Positions 45,301-49,233 of a stretch of DNA of 49,233 bases are shown piece by piece; position 1 is the stretch's first letter, and each line of letters begins with the position of its first letter. The stretch is from positions 1 to 49,233 of the forward strand of contig JAFGHX010000080.1 of assembly GCA_016929905.1 (NCBI GenBank), in the 5' to 3' direction. The DNA comes from Kiritimatiellia bacterium (GTDB lineage Bacteria; Verrucomicrobiota; Kiritimatiellia; JAFGHX01). The position numbers were made by a program, and so were the translations under genes. Under the pieces are notes generated by a model. The model was not told the origin of the DNA. It ran no database searches and saw nothing but the letters and a program-made list of their open reading frames with translations.

Positions 45301-46869
45301 GGCGTGTACGATACGGGCGGCAACGCCGGCGGCGGCGGCCAGACGAATCGAGTCACCATGCACCGGGGCGTGACGATCATGGGCGCGGGTGACCGCGACG
45401 CCACGATCATCGTCGGCGCACCCGACGGCGATACGGCGGGGTGCGGGCCCGGCGCCGTGCGCTGTGTATGGATGGCTCGGGACTGTGCCCTGTGCAACGT
45501 GACCTTGAGCAACGGCTACACGACGAGTTCGGGCGATTTCTACTATCGCTCGGGCGGCGGCGTTTCCAGCATGGGCTGGGACATCGTCCTCTCGAACGTC
45601 GCGGTGGCGGCCTGCTGCGCTCACTACTGTGGCGGCGGCGTCTATGGCTACGCCGGCACGGCCATATACGACAGTCTCATAACAGGCAACTCCTGCATCA
45701 GTAACGGCGGCGGCATCGTCGCCGCTTGGGCTTCCAACACGGTCCTGACCGGCAACACCGCCCTGAACGGCGGGGCGGGCAGCAGCGCGTCCTTCGAAGA
45801 CTGTGTCCTCAGCGGCAATACGGCGACCGAGCGCGGCGGCGGCGCTCATGCCAGCCAACTCAGCTACTCGGAGGTCTCCATGAACGAGGCCATCGAAGGC
45901 GGCGGCCTCGCCGAGTGCGACACAGCCTGGTCGTGCGTTATCCTCAGCAATCTGGCGGACATGGGCGGCGGGACCTACGCCGGCACGCCCGAAGCCTGTG
46001 TGATCAGCTACAACGAAGGGGCGCTCGGGGGCGGCGCCTATGGCGGAACGCTCGACGACTGCGTGCTGTTCGAGAACTTCGCCTGGCGGGGCGGCGGTGC
46101 CTATCAGAGCACGCTGTGGCACGGCACGGTCGTCTCGAACGAAGCCGACCGGTCCGGCGGCGTCTACGGCGGCGCCGTCAACAACAGTATCGTCTATTAC
46201 AACCGCGCGTCGGAATCCACCAATTGGAGCAGCACGGCGTTCAGCTATTCCTGCACACTGCCCCTACCCGAAGGCGCCGGGAACATCACGAACCCGCCGA
46301 TGTTCGTCGATGTCGCGGCTGCGGATTTCCACCCGCTGCCCGGTTCTCCGTGCGTGGACGCTGCAAACCCCGGCTCCTACGGGAACGACGACTTTGCGTG
46401 GGTACCCCGCCCGCTCGACGGCAACAACGACGGCACAAACGCGCCCGACATGGGCGCCTACGAATACGTCCACCCGTCGGCCGATTCCGACGGCGACACG
46501 ATGCTCGACACCTGGGAAATCGGGTACCCCGAATTGCTCGATCCCACGTGGGCCGGCGACGCCGACGACGACGATGACGGAGACGGCGTGACCAACGCGG
46601 CGGAGTTCGTGGCCGATACGGACCCGCTCGACAGCAATTCCTTCTTCCGAATCATCTCGATGTCCATAACCGGCTCCTGTGCGGTTGCCGTGCCCTGTTC
46701 GAGCGAACGCATCTACGAACTGCAGTGCCGGGAAAGTCTGTTGAGCGGAGAGTGGTACGGCGTGGAGGGGCAGACCAATCTGCCCGGAGACGCGGGCGGC
46801 ACGTTGTGGCTGGTCGACACCAACGACCTGCCCGTACGCTACCACCGCGCGGGCGTCAGCCTGCCTTGA
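42313..46869 (+). CDS. Giant secreted LamG / double beta-helix / Ca-repeat protein
   Basis: A 1518-residue exported protein, probably a surface adhesin or polysaccharide-binding protein. After a signal peptide (1-23) come: a first right-handed beta-helix module (about 24-305, starting HYVWTNSP and WATAAHVIQDAVDVA), a LamG domain (about 318-470; MTIEVWFRTS, WHHVAGVYDGEQMTIYFDG, MDEARVWSAARTADQI), a ~200-residue linker, three fibronectin-like domains (about 675-950), a second beta-helix of the same family (about 955-1390; HYVMPGG, WATAASTVQAAVDMA, DIVLLTNGVYDTGG), an Asp-rich type-3 calcium repeat (about 1395-1440) and a final beta module. The two helix modules are an internal duplication. Cys residues punctuate the rungs. 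GGAG precedes the ATG by 7 bases. No catalytic residues were identified. Confidence 0.85.
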   Translation: MRTRLLSALGLGFALSLVAPAWGVTHYVWTNSPSEASPYTNWATAAHVIQDAVDVAAANDDVLVTNGVYNTGGCARDGLTHINRVYVTNAITVRSVNGPHQTIIWGNGARGAYLVAGSVLAGFTLTNCTSDSYWPADPDTSGGGVLAASSDAVVSNCMIVKNYAYGQGGGVAKATAVNCLIKHNVGREYAGGVYNGKAYNCNIVSNNAGSMGGAWMNGYYYNCIVWGNTAPTDPNGRGGLAYTCCYSDPAFEADSDRLSMSSPCINAGDNSYVLTGDDLDGCPRVAGSTVDVGCYEYPQDAGNALYSDGTDGGCRMADSPDLDTELGSNMTIEVWFRTSTLASRIIVGKHWSGTDGSYYLATLSDGQMRFALINSTEGRVDLDVPASYADGHWHHVAGVYDGEQMTIYFDGTATGSPLPQSGAVKDSVYDLVVGGYAGTGWIFAGDMDEARVWSAARTADQIRDNMHKHLLGSESDLVAYFRLSQVTGTSVPDWADRTRAAVVCSGTVWTHSEAPLGNSEMVQQHALRAAWAGAATRAADGGTGLGLSSEFGTGAESVFWGHNAASGVEAAALPAGGPGDGLRTSREWRLLDSGSHTGIVTVSLSSVDAGPMAGADAEDYWLLWRLNAGSAFSLVTNASSRSGSEIAFNSAAFSNGYYAASVPGPLATGPATNIYPVRAEVQGTVWGWAGVVTNITFEYGTNTDYGLCADASPYGYDGTNSCEVSASLESLGPGLTYHYRLSGTLSNTPVTAADRTFDTASITLETGNATTVQLWQATVEGIINTGNESATNLYFEYGFDTNTYGYVVPAAPDAVTSTNDVTVSADIAVLAAGTRHYYRLCAMFGPMLACAEPESFVAPVAAPVALDPVAHCYYGFDAAWQAVTGATNYLLDVSTNDNFSTWFDVYQNLGVGTSTTCAVTGIVEGVTYYYRVSGQFPEANSGESDVISVCHPVSPIHYVMPGGANEMPYADWATAASTVQAAVDMAMAGDIVLLTNGVYDTGGNAGGGGQTNRVTMHRGVTIMGAGDRDATIIVGAPDGDTAGCGPGAVRCVWMARDCALCNVTLSNGYTTSSGDFYYRSGGGVSSMGWDIVLSNVAVAACCAHYCGGGVYGYAGTAIYDSLITGNSCISNGGGIVAAWASNTVLTGNTALNGGAGSSASFEDCVLSGNTATERGGGAHASQLSYSEVSMNEAIEGGGLAECDTAWSCVILSNLADMGGGTYAGTPEACVISYNEGALGGGAYGGTLDDCVLFENFAWRGGGAYQSTLWHGTVVSNEADRSGGVYGGAVNNSIVYYNRASESTNWSSTAFSYSCTLPLPEGAGNITNPPMFVDVAAADFHPLPGSPCVDAANPGSYGNDDFAWVPRPLDGNNDGTNAPDMGAYEYVHPSADSDGDTMLDTWEIGYPELLDPTWAGDADDDDDGDGVTNAAEFVADTDPLDSNSFFRIISMSITGSCAVAVPCSSERIYELQCRESLLSGEWYGVEGQTNLPGDAGGTLWLVDTNDLPVRYHRAGVSLP

Positions 46870-46985
46870 GCCGCCCGGCTTGACACGCCTGCCTTACGCG
46901 CCGGTGAGCAGGACGAGGACGGCCCGGCCTCGGGCGCCGGGTTGCACGCCGGGCAACGGAAGCGCGAAAAGAGGAGACCGGCAAC

Positions 46986-48410
46986 GTGAGCGAAGCGGGA
47001 ACCTGCCGTCCGATCGGGTTGCACCCCGACAACCCCCACTATTTCGTGTATCGCGACAAGCCCCTCATCCTGATCAGCACGGCCGAGCATTACGGCGCGC
47101 TCATCAACCGGAAATTCGACTACGTCGCCTACTTCGACGAACTGCACCGGTGCGGACTGAACCTGACGCGTGTCTGGGCCGGCGCGTTCCTCGGCGCCGG
47201 CCCCACGAACCAGCCAAAGGGGAAAGAGGCATACATCGGGCCTTGGCTGTGGAGCGGCGAGCCGGGCGGATGGCACGGGGAGAAACTGGACCTGTCGCAA
47301 TGGAATCCCGCCTATTTCGCGCGGCTCGCCGATTTTCTGGCCGCGGCCGCCGCACGCGACATCATGGTGGAACTCACGTTCTTCAGTGTTGTCTACGGCG
47401 AGAAGACCCACTGGGTGAAATCCCCGATGCACCCGGCGAACAACACGCAATCGCTCGGCGCGCTTGCCGGCGGCTGCCACCGCTTCATCACCACGGACAA
47501 CCCGGCCTTGAATCGGGCGCAGCGCCGATACGTCGCGCGAGTTGTGGAAGCCTGCCGGCCGCACGCGAACCTGTATTTCGAAGTCTGTAACGAACCCCTG
47601 AACTTCACCGCCGATGCGCCGGTCGCCGACGTGGCACGCTGGCACGACATGATCATCGAGCAGATCGTCGAAACCGAGTCCGGTCTGCCCGCCGATGAGC
47701 GGCACATGATCGCCGTGAACGAACCGCGCGTGTACGACGCCATCAGGAATCGCGACGCGGTATCCGTTCTCAATCAGCACTACGGCGTCGCCAACAAGGA
47801 GAAGGGCTGCATTGTCACCCTGCTCGACGGCACGTACTACGCGGGGAACAGGGTCGCGCTGGCGGACGACGAGAACTGGTTCCTCAAGGAGTGGAAGACG
47901 GGCGGCACGCCCGTCGACCTGCGGGTGGAAGGCTGGGAGTTCATCGTGGGCGGCGGGTCGGTCTTCAATCAGCTCAACGGCCACTACACGGTCGACAACC
48001 CGGCGGGGTGCAGCCCGGAAGGCGACGAGATGAAGCGGTACTGCCGCCACCTGCAGCACTTCATGCAGGGCTTCGATTTCCTGGCGATGCGCAAGGACGA
48101 GGACACCGTCAGATCCGTCGAGCCGGCCGTATGTTCTCTCCGGGCCATTTCCGAGAAGGGCCGACAGTACGCCGTGTATCTGCATCACAGCGAATACGGA
48201 GAATGGCGGTACCAGGCGAAGCGCGGCGCGTATCGCGCGACGCTCACCCTCGACGTGCCGCCCGGCGCGTACCGCGCGGAATGGATTGACCCGGCGACCG
48301 CCCGCCCGATCGATCTGCGCACGTTCACGCATCGTGGCGGCGGCGCCACGATGCAGACTCCGGCCTACGAAATCGACATCGCGCTGCGGCTGACGGCAGA
48401 CCGCGCGTGA
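46986..48410 (+). CDS. Cytoplasmic GH-A-type glycoside hydrolase (GH5/DUF4038-like)
   Basis: A 474-residue protein without a signal peptide. A (beta/alpha)8 barrel of the cellulase-like superfamily is suggested by HPDNPHYFVYRDKPLILIST at the start, GLNLTRVWAGAF (strand 2), IMVELTFFS (strand 3) and the strand-4 motif YFEVCNEP with Glu203 as likely acid/base. A candidate nucleophile is in RVEGWEF. The last ~100 residues form a beta domain (YAVYLHHSEYGEW, PPGAYRAEWIDP) like the collagen-binding C-terminal domains of such enzymes. The start is a GTG with AGAGGAG about 10 bases upstream. Lack of an export signal suggests it works on imported oligosaccharides. It follows the giant beta-helix protein by 116 bases; TTGACA lies in the gap but has no matching -10. 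Confidence 0.75.
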   Translation: MSEAGTCRPIGLHPDNPHYFVYRDKPLILISTAEHYGALINRKFDYVAYFDELHRCGLNLTRVWAGAFLGAGPTNQPKGKEAYIGPWLWSGEPGGWHGEKLDLSQWNPAYFARLADFLAAAAARDIMVELTFFSVVYGEKTHWVKSPMHPANNTQSLGALAGGCHRFITTDNPALNRAQRRYVARVVEACRPHANLYFEVCNEPLNFTADAPVADVARWHDMIIEQIVETESGLPADERHMIAVNEPRVYDAIRNRDAVSVLNQHYGVANKEKGCIVTLLDGTYYAGNRVALADDENWFLKEWKTGGTPVDLRVEGWEFIVGGGSVFNQLNGHYTVDNPAGCSPEGDEMKRYCRHLQHFMQGFDFLAMRKDEDTVRSVEPAVCSLRAISEKGRQYAVYLHHSEYGEWRYQAKRGAYRATLTLDVPPGAYRAEWIDPATARPIDLRTFTHRGGGATMQTPAYEIDIALRLTADRA

Positions 48411-48444
48411 CGGACGCGCGAGCGGCAGCACCGGCACGCCCCGC

Positions 48445-48672
48445 TCAACGGGTCTCGAGCCAGACCCTGGCGCGGCAGAGGGTGGGCTCGCCGCGGCTCG
48501 GCGCGTAGAGCACCGTCTGGCCGGAGCCGGCGATGGACGCGTAGCCCGGCACGACTTGCCAGTGTTCGCGCGCAACCGGCCGCGCTTCCAGGACACGTAG
48601 CAACGCCTGTCGCCGTCTCGTCGTAACGATTTGCAGGTCTGCGGGCGACATTCCGCCCAGCGAATACGGGTT
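48445..48672 (-). pseudogene. Remnant C-terminus of a Ca-repeat/beta-tail secreted protein
   Basis: About 75 codons read NPYSLGGMSPADLQIV at one end and end LCRARVWLETR, then stop. The part from EARPVAREHWQVVPGYASIA on aligns with the last ~50 residues of the hydrolase at 60-2441 (EARNETGSWLPVGAGYADIV, ending CYRARVWL). NPYSLGG looks like the end of a type-3 calcium repeat. Upstream the frame hits a TGA at 48673-48675 and no calcium repeat or catalytic domain follows. The rest of the gene is therefore missing, cut at the same place where base composition changes. An internal ATG exists at 48651 without Shine-Dalgarno. Confidence 0.6.
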
Positions 48673-48714
48673 TCAAGTAGTCGGTTGGGGACCGGCGCAG
48701 CCCATGCCAGGACC

Positions 48715-48730
48715 AAGGAGATCAGTGATG
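48715..48730 (+). promoter_or_regulatory. Strong Shine-Dalgarno and ATG of the TGA-interrupted frame
   Basis: AAGGAG (48715-48720), seven bases, then ATG (48728-48730). The spacing is ideal and marks a genuine translation start for a frame that meets TGA six codons later. Confidence 0.6.
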
Positions 48731-49174
48731 AGAGATATCGTATTGTGAAGTGTCGCTTCTGCCTTGGCCCTCACCATTGCATCTACCGGACCATTTGCTG
48801 CGGAAACGAATTGCGAAAGCTGATGTTGGCAGTCCTTGGGCAAAGAGACATGCAATGACCTCATGGTTATCGCCGTCAAGCACCCCGAGTACTGAGACAC
48901 CGTCAACTTGACTCCAACTCAACCGGAATCACGCGTTCTGAACGACAACCCAATTCCAGATGGCGTGCTGCAAGACACCGTGAAGTGGTGCCGGGAGATT
49001 CTCAAAGCGGACATGTTGGCGAAAGACCTAGAACGAGCGTGGCGCCCCATTCCCAAACTTCGCCATGGCATGGATGCCTTGGTCGCCGAGTATGTCCGCG
49101 ACGCGTTCAGACTCCTTGTCATCGAAGACGGTTGCTTCTTCAGCGTCGGAGATATTGTCAAGAGTTGTGGATGA
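48728..49174 (+). pseudogene. Secreted-protein-like frame interrupted by three in-frame TGA codons
   Basis: From the ATG at 48728 one frame reads MRDIVL, TGA (48746), then SVASALALTIASTGPFAAE (a good signal-peptide core and cleavage site), NCES, TGA (48821), CWQSLGKETCNDL, VIAVKHPEY, TGA (48893), DTVNLTPTQPESRV and on to a fourth TGA (49172). No TAA or TAG occurs in this frame up to the window end. If TGA were read as an amino acid (Trp fits HPEY-W-DTV and IVL-W-SVA) the result is a ~148-residue secreted protein. TGG codons are also used. It may be a decayed gene, a recoded or selenocysteine gene, or DNA from a TGA-reassigned genome. GC is close to 52%, well below the rest of the window. Confidence 0.5.
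48908..49174 (+). CDS. Small hypothetical protein (open part of the TGA-interrupted frame)
   Basis: The 88-codon stretch with no stop begins TPTQPESRVLNDNPIPDGVL after a TTG and ends FFSVGDIVKSCG. There is no Shine-Dalgarno before the TTG, so independent translation is doubtful. It is probably the 3' part of the frame starting at 48728. The sequence is helical and charged (CREILKADMLAKDLERAW, ALVAEYVRDAF) and not recognised. Bases 49175-49233 contain nothing identifiable, though the same frame stays open to the end. Confidence 0.35.
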   Translation: MTPTQPESRVLNDNPIPDGVLQDTVKWCREILKADMLAKDLERAWRPIPKLRHGMDALVAEYVRDAFRLLVIEDGCFFSVGDIVKSCG

Positions 49175-49233
49175 GTTTTTTCGAGGGTATCCTTTCCGGT
49201 GCATGATCACGCCGCCTTCTGCATGATTCCATC

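Noticed and set aside
46880..46911. TTGACA before the cytoplasmic hydrolase gene as a promoter
   Set aside because: No acceptable -10 at 15-19 bases downstream.
48673..48906. 77-codon minus-strand frame opposite the TGA-interrupted frame
   Set aside because: No Shine-Dalgarno and no protein-like features; the plus strand has a strong Shine-Dalgarno and a signal-peptide-like start.

Overview
The window is GC-rich (about two thirds G+C by eye) bacterial DNA. It is full of large secreted repeat proteins, carbohydrate-active enzymes and an ECF sigma/FecR pair. C-terminal tails combine thrombospondin-type-3 calcium repeats with a small beta domain. This gene content points to the PVC superphylum, most likely a Kiritimatiellota/Verrucomicrobia-type polysaccharide degrader. 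That assignment is inference: there is no rRNA, tRNA, integrase, transposase or CRISPR array here. The window starts with a G17 run and looks like a contig end.

Left part, all minus strand. Positions 60-4832 hold an ECF sigma factor, a FecR-type membrane protein carrying a LamG domain, and a secreted alpha/beta-hydrolase. Positions 4965-16933 hold a closely packed run. It starts from a good sigma-70-type promoter (17010-17037) with a small secreted Ca-repeat protein. Two tandem paralogous proteins of about 940 residues follow, built of roughly 45-50 decapeptide repeats of the YGVYGxAxNx type. Then come a large polytopic membrane protein, a GT9 glycosyltransferase and a GT-C-like membrane glycosyltransferase. 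The likely theme is a surface fibre or envelope glycan locus.

Middle part, plus strand. An ankyrin-repeat lipoprotein, two Sel1-repeat paralogues whose 3' ends were recently homogenised, and an unknown 980-residue secreted protein (17178-26835) form a repeat-protein cluster. A Dph6-like PP-loop ATPase follows. Then come a minus-strand PL6 polysaccharide lyase, a plus-strand radical SAM enzyme, a minus-strand APC permease fused to a PTS EIIA domain, a small AtpZ-like protein, and a plus-strand tandem-EIIA protein.

Right part, plus strand. A heparinase II/III-type lyase with a C-terminal carbohydrate-binding module stands behind a near-consensus promoter overlapped by a palindrome. It is followed by a TIM-barrel glycosidase-like protein and a HEAT-repeat protein. 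Further on are a 1518-residue LamG/beta-helix protein and a cytoplasmic GH-A type hydrolase. A remnant of another Ca-repeat tail protein (48445-48672) is cut off at a sharp drop in GC. Beyond it lies a gene-like frame with a strong Shine-Dalgarno, a signal-peptide-like start and three in-frame TGA codons.

The strongest candidates for something undescribed are the decapeptide-repeat/glycosyltransferase locus, the TGA-interrupted gene at the right end, the permease-EIIA plus tandem-EIIA pair, and a ~105-bp dispersed repeat. That repeat sits upstream of, and co-oriented with, the two genes for secreted beta-helix proteins.
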